Shown: positions 8,395 to 17,793 of the stretch, in pieces
Layout of the letters: each line of letters begins with the position of its first letter
How positions within the stretch are numbered: position 1 is the first letter of the stretch
NCBI RefSeq assembly: GCF_042677945.1
Contig: NZ_JBHUDN010000001.1
Strand: one strand, 5' to 3'
Origin: Haloplanus litoreus
Lineage (GTDB): Archaea; Halobacteriota; Halobacteria; Halobacteriales; Haloferacaceae
Length of the DNA: 64,000 bases
Program-made: the position numbers and the translations under genes
The notes under the pieces: generated by a model
Databases searched by the model: none
What the model saw: only the letters and a program-made list of their open reading frames with translations
What the model was told of the DNA's origin: nothing

Positions 8395-9474
8395 CTAGCT
8401 CCTCCCGATGGCCGCGGCGAGCCGCTCCTCGAACGCCGCCCGGTCCCCATCGGCAGCCAGGAACGCGTCCTCGACGGCGGTCGCGGCGGGTATCGAGTCG
8501 TAGGCGACGACGGGCGTTCCGAACCGGTCGGCCTCGGAGAGAGGTAGTCCCCAGCCTTCGGAGAGCGAGCAGGTCGCGTACACGTCGCTCCGCTCGTAGA
8601 GGCCGGCAAGGGTCTCGTCGTCGACGAACCCCGTGAGCCGGACGCTATCGCCGGCACGCTCTCGGATCGTGCGGGAGTAGTCGTCCATGGTCGCTTTCCC
8701 AACCAGGACGAGCGTGCAGTCGTCGACGTCACTCGTGACGGTCCGGAAGGCGTCGATCAGTTCGTGGACGTTCTTTCGCGGGGAGAGTCGACCGACGTGG
8801 AGGACGACCGTCTCCGAGGCGTCGAGGTCGAACCGGCGCTCGATCTCCGCCCGGGACGCGACACTGGTGAACCGCGAGTCCGGGACGCTGTTCGGGACGA
8901 CGATCACGTCCCGCCCCGTCTTCGATTCGAGATAGGCTCCCGAATCCTCGCTCACTGCACAGAGGTAGTCCGCGCGCCTGACCGCGACGTTCCGGGTCTC
9001 CAAGTGGTGTTGGAGCGTTGCCCACAGCTTCGCCACCCCGTCGAAGAGGTCCTCGGAGGCCTGCGACGGATGCGACCAGAAGGTGTAGACGGTGCCGTGG
9101 ACGAGGGAGGCGAGGGAGCCCAGCACCGAAAAGGGGAACCGGTGGGCGACGACGAGATCCATCTCGCGCATCCGAGAGAGGAACCGCCATCCCGAGGGGG
9201 TGAACGGGGCGAGGAGTTTGTCTATTTCCTTGTACGGCGTCGTCTCGAACCGACCGTGTTCGTAGAGCGTGACTCCGTCCGGCGGCTCCGTCGTGGCCGT
9301 CAGCGTGTGTATTTCGACGTCGTAGCCCTGGCGTGTGAGTTCGAGGGCCTGCTGTTCGATCACTCTCGCGACGCCGCCGGTGTCGCTGTACGACGTGCCA
9401 CAGATGGCTATCGACCGGACGTCGGCGGGGACGTCCGCGACGAACTCGACGACCGAGGGGTACTGTTCGTGCAT
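8395..9474 (-). CDS. Glycosyltransferase family 4
   Basis: A 359-residue GT-B glycosyltransferase. The N-terminal half has the SDTGGVARVIEQQ loop; the C-terminal half has VGRLSPRKNVHEL and LSEGWGLPLSEADRFG, matching the GT4 nucleotide-sugar binding site. No membrane segment; cytoplasmic. It sits 80 nt downstream of the GT2 gene and 40 nt upstream of the DUF2206 gene on the same strand, so these probably form one transcript devoted to one glycan. Confidence 0.9.
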   Translation of the reverse strand: MHEQYPSVVEFVADVPADVRSIAICGTSYSDTGGVARVIEQQALELTRQGYDVEIHTLTATTEPPDGVTLYEHGRFETTPYKEIDKLLAPFTPSGWRFLSRMREMDLVVAHRFPFSVLGSLASLVHGTVYTFWSHPSQASEDLFDGVAKLWATLQHHLETRNVAVRRADYLCAVSEDSGAYLESKTGRDVIVVPNSVPDSRFTSVASRAEIERRFDLDASETVVLHVGRLSPRKNVHELIDAFRTVTSDVDDCTLVLVGKATMDDYSRTIRERAGDSVRLTGFVDDETLAGLYERSDVYATCSLSEGWGLPLSEADRFGTPVVAYDSIPAATAVEDAFLAADGDRAAFEERLAAAIGRS

Positions 9475-9554
9475 GGGACGGTTACTGTAGGCCGGGGTCG
9501 GGAGCGCGTGGCGGGGAGACGGACGGATGCTGCCCGCGAGGGTGACGGGGGCGG

Positions 9555-10484
9555 TTAATAGATCCGTCCCCCCAGTTCGTTGACGCGGCTGATCGTTCGA
9601 TCCGAGATCGGATCGCGATTCGCCAACAGCCAGCGGAGGTCGGAGAGCAGGTCGGCGTAGGCGTCGAAAAGCAAAGAGAGGTCGCCGCCGGATCGGATCA
9701 GCAACTGCGTCGTCCAGAGAAAGAACGAGAGCACGACGTACCGGGCGGGATGGTTGCGGATCGACATCGAAAGGCGATTGGTCAGGTTCTCCTTCAGAAT
9801 CTTGTCGCCGGTGAACCGGCCGGCGGGGTCCTCGTAGTGGATCACACGGCAGTCGGGCGAGTAGACGATGTCGAAGCCGGCATCGAGCGCCCGGAGGGAG
9901 AAGTCGAGTTCCTCGGAGCCGTAGTCGAAGGTCGGTGGGAACCGACCGATCGTCTCGAAGACCTCGCGGTGGATCGCGTTGCCACAGCCGGTGAACGTCG
10001 TCACGCGGGTCGGGCCGTCTGCTGGCGGTTCCCGCATCGGCGGTCGCAAGAGAGGGACGCGTTCTTGCAGGTCGCTCCCCGGGAGGGGGAACTCGACCGT
10101 GTCGTCGGGACCGTTGACGACCTTCATCGCGACGATACCGACGTGGTCCGGTTCGAGCAGTCGGACCACGTTGGCCGTCGTCCGAGGGGACGCGAAGACG
10201 GCGTCGTCGTCGACGGTGACGAGAATCTCGCCGTCGGCCAGCTCGTACCCCAGATTCCGTGCTCTGATGACGCCAAGCCGCTCGTCGACGTGGTGATACC
10301 GGATGGACTCGTGCTCCGAGAACCGGCCGTCCTCGAACAGCTCGGGGGTCGAATCCGTGCTGTTACAGACGACGACGATTTCGAAGTTGTCGTAGCTCTG
10401 GGACAGCACGGATTCGATCACCCGTGCCAGCGACTGCCGGCGATTGTACGTCGCGATCACGTACGAAACGAACGGGCTGGACAC
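9555..10484 (-). CDS. Glycosyltransferase family 2
   Basis: A 309-residue GT-A fold enzyme. It opens with FVSYVIATYNRRQSL, has the metal/nucleotide-binding TVDDDAVF motif near residue 115, an acceptor-site segment SEELDFSLRALDAG, and a C-terminal amphipathic region (residues ~245-265) that could associate with the membrane. The start is GTG, with no better start nearby. An A/T-rich box lies about 30 nt upstream (cattaagt on the - strand near 10515). The likely role is adding a sugar to a lipid-linked precursor. Confidence 0.9.
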   Translation of the reverse strand: MSSPFVSYVIATYNRRQSLARVIESVLSQSYDNFEIVVVCNSTDSTPELFEDGRFSEHESIRYHHVDERLGVIRARNLGYELADGEILVTVDDDAVFASPRTTANVVRLLEPDHVGIVAMKVVNGPDDTVEFPLPGSDLQERVPLLRPPMREPPADGPTRVTTFTGCGNAIHREVFETIGRFPPTFDYGSEELDFSLRALDAGFDIVYSPDCRVIHYEDPAGRFTGDKILKENLTNRLSMSIRNHPARYVVLSFFLWTTQLLIRSGGDLSLLFDAYADLLSDLRWLLANRDPISDRTISRVNELGGRIY

Positions 10485-10615
10485 CGTGCCCAGTAGTATA
10501 ACTCAAGCTGACTTAATGGTTCGCTGTTATGTGTTCGCAGGGAGGGGGCTCGGCGCCGGCCGACAGTACCGCGACCGAGCGCGATTCGTGCCGGTTTCGG
10601 ACGAGTGGGGGAGCA

Positions 10616-11542
10616 TCAGGGGTCCGGAGTTCCCGCCGACGGATCGACGAACTCGATCCGGTCGTATTCGGAGAGCGAGTACTCGTACACGCCCCGATTC
10701 TTGTGGTAGGCGTTCCCGTAGAAGGTGACCGGCTTCTGCAAGATGACGGCGAGCGTCGCCACGTGGAGTCGGTCCGTGTACACTCGACTCGCCCGCGCCA
10801 CCGCCTCGACGAACCCCGCGAGCGAGTCCCGAGTGTCGCTGATATCCTCTTCGACCGTCTTCACGCCGTCGAGGTCGGGAGTCGCGTGGGAGCCGACGGA
10901 CTCCTGATCGGACCGGAAGGCGAGGAGCGTGTAGTCCTCGGTCCCCTCACCGGCGATCAGATCGGACCGATCGAGATATAACGCCGTATCCGGCGAGAGG
11001 TGGACGCTGACGGAGGGACAGTCCGCGAGCGCGTCCCTCATCGCGTCGTAGCTGTACCGCTCGCGACAGAACAGGGAGACGTCGTTCGAGACGTTCCGAA
11101 AGAGCGCCGCCGGATCGGTGTCCTCGAAGAGACAGCTGTGTGGCCCGACGATCACGTCGGCGTCGAACATCGCCGTGGCAGTCCGAAAGGCCTGCACGGC
11201 ACCGCCCCACAGGTCGTTGAAACTCCCCCCACCGTGGATGTATATCGTATCGAAATCGCCGCGGAGCTTGTACCGTACCCAGAGCGGGGCGGCGAGTGCC
11301 AGTCTGGCGAGCGTTCGTCCGTTCGTGTAGTCGGCCCCGGTCAGCGTCACGTCGCCGACGACGTCGACGACGTCGACGCCGCGTTCCCTCCCGAATCGCG
11401 TGTACGGGACGCCGAGCGCGTCGAGTCGTTTGCGGAGGCCGGTGTGAATGAGCGTATCCCCGTGGTTACCGGGTGGGGGGATCAGTAACAGCGTCTCGGG
11501 TTGGCGGTCGAGGAGCAGCGATTCGAGCGGGGTCCGGTCCAT
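10616..11542 (-). CDS. Polysaccharide pyruvyl transferase family protein
   Basis: A 308-residue protein of the polysaccharide pyruvyl transferase family (CsaB/WcaK type). Recognisable are the N-terminal PPPGNHGDTLI loop, IYIHGGGSFNDLWG near residues 98-111, the VGPHSCLF segment, and a C-terminal VYTDRLHVATLAVILQKPV segment with the conserved Arg-His. Family members use phosphoenolpyruvate to ketalise a sugar, adding a negative charge to surface glycans. It is divergent from the 11650 gene across a 107-nt promoter region and 131 nt upstream of the GT2 gene. Confidence 0.88.
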   Translation of the reverse strand: MDRTPLESLLLDRQPETLLLIPPPGNHGDTLIHTGLRKRLDALGVPYTRFGRERGVDVVDVVGDVTLTGADYTNGRTLARLALAAPLWVRYKLRGDFDTIYIHGGGSFNDLWGGAVQAFRTATAMFDADVIVGPHSCLFEDTDPAALFRNVSNDVSLFCRERYSYDAMRDALADCPSVSVHLSPDTALYLDRSDLIAGEGTEDYTLLAFRSDQESVGSHATPDLDGVKTVEEDISDTRDSLAGFVEAVARASRVYTDRLHVATLAVILQKPVTFYGNAYHKNRGVYEYSLSEYDRIEFVDPSAGTPDP

Positions 11543-11616
11543 ACCCGCCGTTCGTTCCCGTTGTAGTTAAGTAATAGTCATGTTCGGACACGCGGGCGCG
11601 ACGTGTACGCCAAAAC

Positions 11617-11626
11617 ATATATTATA
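11617..11626 (+). promoter_or_regulatory. TATA box of the 11650 operon
   Basis: The sequence atatattata is centred about 29 nt before the ATG at 11650. It is the strongest A/T block in the divergent region between the pyruvyl transferase gene and the sulfatase-like gene, and fits a leaderless start. Confidence 0.65.
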
Positions 11627-11649
11627 GCCCAGATGTTCAAATAGAGTAC

Positions 11650-12606
11650 ATGAACCGGAAGCGGGCGCTCAAACAGCTCTACGCGACGTATCTCTTCTTC
11701 TGGTTGGTGGCAACGTCACGCCGGCCGGTCGGGACGAACGTCTTCGAGCGGGAGTGGGACGTGTTACTGATCCTCGATACGTGTCGGACGGACGCGTTAC
11801 GGGAGTTGGGACCGGAGTACGAGTTCATCAGGGACGTCGAGGAGATCTGGTCGGTCGGAAGCACGTCAAAGGAGTGGATCGAGCAGACGTTCACGACCCA
11901 GTACGCATCGGAGATACGGAACACGGCGTACATCACGGGAAACCCCTTCTCGAATACGCTGTTGGGCGATCGAAAGCGAACGAAGTACGGCACGACGAAC
12001 GAGACGTGGATCGAAACGGTCGACTGGAGTGCGGCGTTCATCCGTGACAACCTCGTCGATCCGGACGAGTTCGGGCACATCGAGCCGCTGTGGGTGGACA
12101 CCGAGTCGGACGCGCGCGTCGCGGACTCACAGAAACCGGAATCGATCACGAACCACACGATCCAAGCGGCCCGAAGCGGCGAGTACGACCGCGTGATCGC
12201 CCACTACATGCAGCCGCACTCGCCGTATTTCGCCTCCTCGAAGGAGTACGATCAGCTGCTGGAGTACGAGAAACATCCGTTCGGCGCGCTGAAAGACGGG
12301 ACGGATCGGGAGACGGTGTGGGCGGCGTACCTCGAGAACCTGCGATACGTGCTAGACCACGTCGAGTCGCTCCTGGAGAACGTGGACGGGGACGTGGTGA
12401 TAACTGCGGACCACGGGGAACTGTTCGGCGAACATCGGATGTACTACCACATGCCGGGCAATCCGCACCCACGACTCAAGCGAGTCCCCTGGCTTCGAGT
12501 CGAGGCGAGCGACGAACGGACCATCCGCCCGGACGTGACACTGGACGGCCGGGCGGGCGCTCCGGAAGCCTCCGAGAAACAGCTAGAGGCGCTCGGATAT
12601 CTGTGA
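11650..12606 (+). CDS. Sulfatase-like alkaline-phosphatase-superfamily protein, short form
   Basis: A 318-residue member of the sulfatase-like superfamily, shorter than the other three here. The first metal site is ILDTCRTDAL (residues ~41-50) and the second is ITADHGELFGEH near residue 257. The nucleophile region is SVGSTSKEW, where Thr72 is the best candidate. A hydrophobic stretch at residues ~10-22 may anchor it to the membrane. The C-terminus ends QLEALGYL, the shared tail. It is followed after about 30 nt by a GT2 and then a flippase, so it probably modifies the exported repeat unit or its lipid carrier. Confidence 0.82.
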   Translation: MNRKRALKQLYATYLFFWLVATSRRPVGTNVFEREWDVLLILDTCRTDALRELGPEYEFIRDVEEIWSVGSTSKEWIEQTFTTQYASEIRNTAYITGNPFSNTLLGDRKRTKYGTTNETWIETVDWSAAFIRDNLVDPDEFGHIEPLWVDTESDARVADSQKPESITNHTIQAARSGEYDRVIAHYMQPHSPYFASSKEYDQLLEYEKHPFGALKDGTDRETVWAAYLENLRYVLDHVESLLENVDGDVVITADHGELFGEHRMYYHMPGNPHPRLKRVPWLRVEASDERTIRPDVTLDGRAGAPEASEKQLEALGYL

Positions 12607-12639
12607 GCAGATGAACGGGATCGCTCGGTCGTGGGAGAC

Positions 12640-13344
12640 ATGACGGTAGAACGCCCGGTGACGCACCCGAATCCAGCCGTCTCGGTAGTCATTCCGACGA
12701 TTCCGGAAAACGAGTTCGAACTTCCGCCCACGCTTCGACGGCAGACGATCGGTCGATACGAGGTGATCGTGGTCTCCGATGCGTCGATAGACCGGTGTGA
12801 GGCCCGAAATCTGGGGATGGAGTGTGCCACCGCGGACATCGTCGCACAGACCGACGACGACTGCCGCCCCCCCGAGGAGTGGCTAGAGCGCGTCCACGCG
12901 CACTTCGAGCGGGACCCGGAACTGGTTCTGCTCGCGGGGCGTCTCGATAAGCATCGCTCCGGCCCACACCAGTACGTCGGCGCGAACCTGGCCTACCTGC
13001 GGGAGGAGGCACTCGACGTAGGCGGGTTCGACTCGGAACTGGCGGGATGGCGCGCGGACACCGACTTCGGCTGGCGAATGGAGATCACCTACGGGACCGA
13101 CCGGTGTGCGTTCGATCCCGACCTGGAGATCGAACATATCGGGCCGTTGCGAACGAGCGTCGACAGGAATCTCGAACGGAAGCTCCGGGACCGGTATCCA
13201 CACCGGTACTTCACGTACCTCCACCGTCCGAACGTCCCGTTCGGGTGGTGGATCGGCGCGTCGGTGGCGCGGCTCTATCGACTCTCACCTCGACTCGGAG
13301 AGGGACTGCTGACGCTGTACAAGGCCTGTCGGGCAGTCACGTGA
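12640..13344 (+). CDS. Glycosyltransferase family 2
   Basis: About 234 residues, GT-A fold. It has a shortened N-terminal Rossmann part (SVVIPTIPENEFELPPTLRR), the AQTDDDCRPP DxD-type motif near residue 70, and GGFDSELAGWRADTDFGWR, which matches the GT2 acceptor/catalytic-base region. A short hydrophobic C-terminal segment may contact the membrane. The start is ATG at 12640 or an in-frame GTG at 12631. It sits between the short sulfatase-like gene and the flippase in the same operon. Confidence 0.88.
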   Translation: MTVERPVTHPNPAVSVVIPTIPENEFELPPTLRRQTIGRYEVIVVSDASIDRCEARNLGMECATADIVAQTDDDCRPPEEWLERVHAHFERDPELVLLAGRLDKHRSGPHQYVGANLAYLREEALDVGGFDSELAGWRADTDFGWRMEITYGTDRCAFDPDLEIEHIGPLRTSVDRNLERKLRDRYPHRYFTYLHRPNVPFGWWIGASVARLYRLSPRLGEGLLTLYKACRAVT

Positions 13345-13381
13345 CCGACACAAGGGGACGTTCCGAAGTGGAGGCGGGACG

Positions 13382-14827
13382 ATGAACGTCGCGAAATCGA
13401 GCCTGAAAATCTTCGGTGCGCGGGTCTGCAAGGCCGTGTGTAGCTTTTCCGCGGTCGTGGTCTTCTCCAGAGAGGTCGGGGCGGCGCCGCTCGGGACCTA
13501 CTACCCGTTTCTGGCACTGCTCGGAATCGTCGGACTGCCGGCAGGGCTGGGACTCGCACACGCCACACAAAAGCGGATCAGCGAGGACGACGACTCGGCC
13601 GCCTATCTCGGGACGGCAATCGTACTCAAGCTCCTGCCGTTGCTCGGTGTCGCCGCCGTGAGCCTGGCCGCAGGCGACTACGTCAACCGGTTTCTGGGAG
13701 CGGATCTCGTCACGCTGTTCGTCGCGACGCTGCTCGTCAGTTCGGTCGGCGATTTCGCACTCGGCGTCCTCCGTGGGGAGTTACGCGTCGGCGAGACCGC
13801 CATCCTGGAGGTGATTCGCCCGCTCAGTTGGCTCGTCGTCGGCTACCTGCTCTACAGACAGGGATACGGCGTCCGGGCGCTCGTGTACGGCTACTTCGTC
13901 GGGTCGGTGCTCGTGGCGACGATCGGGTGGTGGAAGGTGTCGACACCGGTCGGTCGGCCGACGGTCGAGCACGCCAGGTCGTTGTTCGAGTACGCACGGT
14001 TCAGTGTGATCTCGTCGATCGGTGGCTACTTCTACAGTTGGACGGACGTGGGCGTCCTGACCCTGTTCGTCGTCCTCGGGGCAGGGGTGACCCGAGCCGA
14101 CGTCGGCGCCTACGAGAACGCGTGGCGGTTGTCCCTGGTGGTCACGCTGTTCGGCAAATCCATCGCCACCACACTCTTTCCGCAGATCAGCCGCTGGGAC
14201 GCGGAAGACGCGACCGAAAAGATCGAATCCGCGATTCCCACGGCACTGCTTCCCTCGCTGTTGGTCGTCGTCCCCGCGTTCGTCGGGAGCATCGTCCTCG
14301 CGAAGGATCTGCTCGGTGTGTTGTTCGGTCCCGAGTTCGTCGTCGCGTGGCTGGCGCTGATCGTGCTGGCCGGCGGGAAGATTCCGGAATCGGTTCACAT
14401 CCTGCTCACGCAGGCGCTCAACGCCATCGACCGCCCGGATCTGGCCGCCTACGCGTCGATCACGTCGGCAGGGCTCAACCTGCTTTTGAACGTCGTCCTG
14501 ATCTGGCAGTTCGGCCTCGTCGGCGCCGCCGTCGCCACGACGGTCTCGTTCGCTCTGAACACCGCCATCCACGCACACTATCTGACACAGTTTCTGGAGC
14601 TTCGACTCCCGTTCCGAGAGGCGGCGTGGAGCGTGGTCGCCTCCGCCGTCATGGGTGGGGCCGTCTACGGCGTTCGGACGCTGATCGAACTCGAAACGGT
14701 CGTTCAGTTGTTCGCGATCATCCTGTTCGGTGCGGCCGTCTACGCGACGCTCGTCCTCGCGTACGGTCCCGTTCGGATGGAGGCCAGACGGACCCTCGGA
14801 CCGCTGCTGTCCGAGTACTCCCTCTAG
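13382..14827 (+). CDS. Oligosaccharide flippase (Wzx/MOP superfamily)
   Basis: A 481-residue membrane protein with about 14 hydrophobic segments and few charged residues between them, the layout of MOP-superfamily polysaccharide flippases. Such proteins move lipid-linked oligosaccharides from the cytoplasmic to the external face. It follows the GT2 gene by 37 nt and precedes the acyltransferase. This gene makes it likely that the surrounding glycosyltransferases build a lipid-linked unit for export. The ATG at 13382 gives the expected N-terminal basic/hydrophobic start. Confidence 0.88.
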   Translation: MNVAKSSLKIFGARVCKAVCSFSAVVVFSREVGAAPLGTYYPFLALLGIVGLPAGLGLAHATQKRISEDDDSAAYLGTAIVLKLLPLLGVAAVSLAAGDYVNRFLGADLVTLFVATLLVSSVGDFALGVLRGELRVGETAILEVIRPLSWLVVGYLLYRQGYGVRALVYGYFVGSVLVATIGWWKVSTPVGRPTVEHARSLFEYARFSVISSIGGYFYSWTDVGVLTLFVVLGAGVTRADVGAYENAWRLSLVVTLFGKSIATTLFPQISRWDAEDATEKIESAIPTALLPSLLVVVPAFVGSIVLAKDLLGVLFGPEFVVAWLALIVLAGGKIPESVHILLTQALNAIDRPDLAAYASITSAGLNLLLNVVLIWQFGLVGAAVATTVSFALNTAIHAHYLTQFLELRLPFREAAWSVVASAVMGGAVYGVRTLIELETVVQLFAIILFGAAVYATLVLAYGPVRMEARRTLGPLLSEYSL

Positions 14828-14865
14828 AGCGGACACGGCGGACTGGCGCCGGACGGGGCAAACAG

Positions 14866-14875
14866 TTTTCATATT
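14866..14875 (+). promoter_or_regulatory. TATA-like box before the acyltransferase gene
   Basis: ttttcatatt is centred about 24 nt before the ATG at 14894, in the 66-nt gap after the flippase stop. The acyltransferase may therefore have its own promoter as well as read-through. Confidence 0.45.
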
Positions 14876-14893
14876 CGAGGCGACAGTTCGAGC

Positions 14894-15526
14894 ATGGACC
14901 CACGAACGCTGGTGGGACGACTCGGGGTCAGGGGCACCCTGAAGTCGGTCTATCACTCGTATCGCCACACGGGCTCGCCGAACGCGCTGGTGTTTCACTC
15001 GAACGTCGTGACCGACATCGCACCGGCGACGACGTTCGACATCGGAAACCGGTTCGAGGTCGGCGTCAGCAACCCGGGGGCGTCACACCCGCGGATGGTA
15101 CGCTCGGCCGTCACCACGACCCCCGATAGCTCCGTGACTCACGAGGGGACGGAAGCGGCCAGGATCGGTCCCGGATCGGTCGTCCACGTCGAGGGCGACT
15201 TCGAGATGGGCGATTCCTACATCAACTCACACGCGCGCGTACTCTGCGGGGAGGCGATCACGATCGGTGACGGCGTCGCGATCGCCTGGGGCGTCGAACT
15301 GCTCGACGACGACCGACACCGGACGGGCGACGGTCCCCGGACGGCACCGGTCCGGATCGGCGACCGGGTCTGGATCGGTCACGACGTCTCGATCAGCAAG
15401 GGCGTCTCTATCGGGGAGGGAGCCATCGTGGCGAGCAACAGCGTCGTCACGGCCGACGTGCCGGCCGAGACGCTCGTCGCGGGATGTCCTGCGTCAGTCC
15501 GCAGAACGGACGTGGAGTGGTCGTAG
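14894..15526 (+). CDS. Hexapeptide-repeat (left-handed beta-helix) acyltransferase
   Basis: A 210-residue protein whose second half is a series of hexapeptide repeats ([IV]-G-x4 steps such as IGPGSV, ITIGDGVAI, VRIGDRVWIG, VSIGEGAIV), forming the left-handed beta-helix of the LbH acetyltransferases. The conserved HDVSISKGVSIG and AGCPASVRR end resemble sugar O-acetyltransferases of the WcaF/maltose acetyltransferase type, and a His near the trimer interface (GHDVS) is the likely catalytic base. It probably acetylates a sugar of the surface glycan. It ends the + strand glycan genes. Confidence 0.87.
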   Translation: MDPRTLVGRLGVRGTLKSVYHSYRHTGSPNALVFHSNVVTDIAPATTFDIGNRFEVGVSNPGASHPRMVRSAVTTTPDSSVTHEGTEAARIGPGSVVHVEGDFEMGDSYINSHARVLCGEAITIGDGVAIAWGVELLDDDRHRTGDGPRTAPVRIGDRVWIGHDVSISKGVSIGEGAIVASNSVVTADVPAETLVAGCPASVRRTDVEWS

Positions 15527-15568
15527 GTCGGTCGTCGGCACCGACCGGCGACGCGGGGTGTCGGGGTG

Positions 15569-15578
15569 ATTTATGATG
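15569..15578 (+). promoter_or_regulatory. TATA box of the DUF58 operon
   Basis: gatttatgat is centred about 29 nt before the ATG at 15603. It contains an ATG of its own at 15573, which I therefore treat as part of the promoter and not as the translation start. Confidence 0.6.
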
Positions 15579-15602
15579 CTCGGGAAAAATAATCGAAACG
15601 AC

Positions 15603-17174
15603 ATGCGAGGAAGACGCCGATTCTGGGCCACGGTCGCGTCCGCCGGGATACTCGTCACGCTCGGCGTCGCCGCCACGAACCCGGTGTTTCTCGCCGGCGG
15701 CGTCGGCCTGGGGCTGTGGCTGCTCGTCCACCAAGTCGAGTTCCTCCGGCGGGCACGGCGCGTCGCCGACGGCGGCGTCGAGGTCACGACGGTCCGGGAC
15801 CGTATCGCCGTGGGCGACGCCGTCGTCGTCCACCTACGGGCGTCGCTGGACGTCTCCCCACCGTTCGACCTGACCGTCACACCGAACCTCCCGCCCAGCG
15901 TCGAACGGCCCGAACCGGAGCCGACGCTCTCGCTCGCCGCGAGGACCCGAACCGGCGAGACTGCGTTCGAGGCGACGAGCCGCGTGGTCGGCGAACTGAT
16001 CGTCGGCCCGGCGGTCGTCGGACTCCGGGATACGGGTGGCTTCTTCGCCGGAGCCGTCCGGGGCGGCGACTCGTCCCGTGTCGACGTCCGGCCACGCACC
16101 CCTCGGAACCTGCACGTCGGGGAGGGCGGGCAACCGCTCACCAGCCGCTACGGGGAACACAACGCCGGCGTCACCGGGGCCGGCCTCGAACCGTACGAGA
16201 TTCGGGAGTACTCCCCGGGCGATCAGCTCTCTCGAATCGACTGGAAGGCGACCGCTCGTCTCCACCACCCACACATCCGCGAGTTCGAACGCACGACGAC
16301 ACACGAGACGGCACTCGTCGTCGACGCCCGGACGACGATGGGCGTCGGAAGCGAGGGGGAGACCAAACTCGACTACCTCCGGACGGTTGCGCTCTCCGTG
16401 GTCAACACGGCCGCGAGCTTCGACGATCCGTTGGGGCTGTACGTCGTCGGCGACGACGGGCCGACGACGGCGCGCGATCCGGCGGCCGGGATCGACCAGT
16501 ACGACTCGATTCGCGGGCATCTACGGGGGCTCGACGCGACCGATCGGGCGGCGGGGACGGATGCGGGGGCGGCGACCGAACCGCTCGCACCGAGTCGGGC
16601 ACGAACCGTGGCGTCGCGTCTCGACGAGGCCGGGACACGGCTCGGAGCGACGCTCGGCCCCTACTTCGAAGCGACACCGGAGTACGTCGGTCGGCTGCGC
16701 GACCGACCGCTCTTTCGGGCGGTCCAACTCGCCCACGCCCGCCTGCGGAGCGGGTCGTGGACGATACTACTCACGGACGGAACGAACCGGACGGAAGTTC
16801 ACGAGGCGGTCAAGCTGGCACGGCGGAACGACGGGCACGTACTGCTCTTTCTCGCGCCGTCGGTACTGTACGAGCCGGGAGCGCTCGCGGAGCCGGATCG
16901 GGCGGCCGAACGCTACCGGGCGTTCGAGGAGTTTCGGCAGTCGCTCGCTCGTTTGGATCGGGTCTCCGCGTTCGAGGTGGGACCGGGCGACAGACTCGAA
17001 GCGATCCTCGACCGCCACGACACGGCGGCCCGCCGCGGCCGTGACGCCGACGCCGCCCGAGCGGCCCGGGCGAGCCGCCGGTACCGGGAGTCCGGTGAGA
17101 CGCCACGACGAGGACTGGCGTACGCCGAAGACGACCCGATACACCGTGAGACGGAGGACCGTCCCGATGACTGA
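15603..17174 (+). CDS. DUF58 domain protein
   Basis: About 523 residues. Two hydrophobic segments near residues 8-45 are followed by a beta-rich region. The DUF58 signature PYEIREYSPGDQLSRIDW lies near residue 198, and a von Willebrand-A-like region continues (LVVDARTTM, then WTILLTDGTNR). The family works with MoxR AAA+ ATPases, possibly in assembling or maturing envelope proteins; the mechanism is unknown. Upstream in-frame ATGs at 15573 and 15576 coincide with the TATA box, so 15603 is preferred. It overlaps the next gene by 8 nt. The matching MoxR is in the converging operon ending at 18720. Confidence 0.88.
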   Translation: MRGRRRFWATVASAGILVTLGVAATNPVFLAGGVGLGLWLLVHQVEFLRRARRVADGGVEVTTVRDRIAVGDAVVVHLRASLDVSPPFDLTVTPNLPPSVERPEPEPTLSLAARTRTGETAFEATSRVVGELIVGPAVVGLRDTGGFFAGAVRGGDSSRVDVRPRTPRNLHVGEGGQPLTSRYGEHNAGVTGAGLEPYEIREYSPGDQLSRIDWKATARLHHPHIREFERTTTHETALVVDARTTMGVGSEGETKLDYLRTVALSVVNTAASFDDPLGLYVVGDDGPTTARDPAAGIDQYDSIRGHLRGLDATDRAAGTDAGAATEPLAPSRARTVASRLDEAGTRLGATLGPYFEATPEYVGRLRDRPLFRAVQLAHARLRSGSWTILLTDGTNRTEVHEAVKLARRNDGHVLLFLAPSVLYEPGALAEPDRAAERYRAFEEFRQSLARLDRVSAFEVGPGDRLEAILDRHDTAARRGRDADAARAARASRRYRESGETPRRGLAYAEDDPIHRETEDRPDD

Positions 17175-17793
17175 GACGCGCCCCGCCGGCAACGAGGACG
17201 GATACAGCCCGATCAGCCGTCTGGAGGACCGTTCGGAGCGGGTCGCCGAACTGCTCGCGCTTCTCCTAGTACTCGCGGGGCTGTTCGTTCTGGGGGGACA
17301 CCTCGCCGGTGTCGCCGGTATCGTCCTCGTCGGTCTCTGGCTGTACCTCCGCGTCGAGTTCGTGTTCGCGGCCGGAACCGTCGCCGTCGCCGGCCTCGGC
17401 AGCCAGCCGACCGCGGTCGGAACCGTGCTCGCGATGACGGGACTCGCCGGTCTGCTCGCCGTCGCCCTGGCACGAAGCTGGCAGTCGGTGATCCCAGTCG
17501 TCCTGTTTCTGGCGCTGTTCGCGCTCGTGGGCGGTGGTCTCCTCCTCAGCCACCCCGTCGCGGCGCGCTGGCTCGCCACCGGGATGGCCGTCGCGACGAT
17601 TGGCACGGCGTACGGGCTTCACCGGTACGAACGGGGCGGACTGCGAGGGGTCGACACGCACGGCGACGGCGACGGGGACCGACTCGAATCGGCGGCCAGC
17701 GTGGGCGGCCCGCCCGGAGCCGGGAACGGACGTGCCGGCAACCGGGGGAAAGACGGCGTGACTGGACGGAGGCAGGGTGATCGAGACCGATGA
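17167..17793 (+). CDS. Haloarchaeal membrane protein of the DUF58 operon
   Basis: A 208-residue protein with a short soluble N-terminus, about five hydrophobic segments between residues 28 and 155, and a Gly/Asp-rich polar tail of about 45 residues. It overlaps both the DUF58 gene (8 nt) and the next gene (ATGA), so the three are translationally coupled. I do not recognise a named domain. Position suggests it helps anchor or regulate the DUF58 protein at the membrane. Confidence 0.8.
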   Translation: MTETRPAGNEDGYSPISRLEDRSERVAELLALLLVLAGLFVLGGHLAGVAGIVLVGLWLYLRVEFVFAAGTVAVAGLGSQPTAVGTVLAMTGLAGLLAVALARSWQSVIPVVLFLALFALVGGGLLLSHPVAARWLATGMAVATIGTAYGLHRYERGGLRGVDTHGDGDGDRLESAASVGGPPGAGNGRAGNRGKDGVTGRRQGDRDR

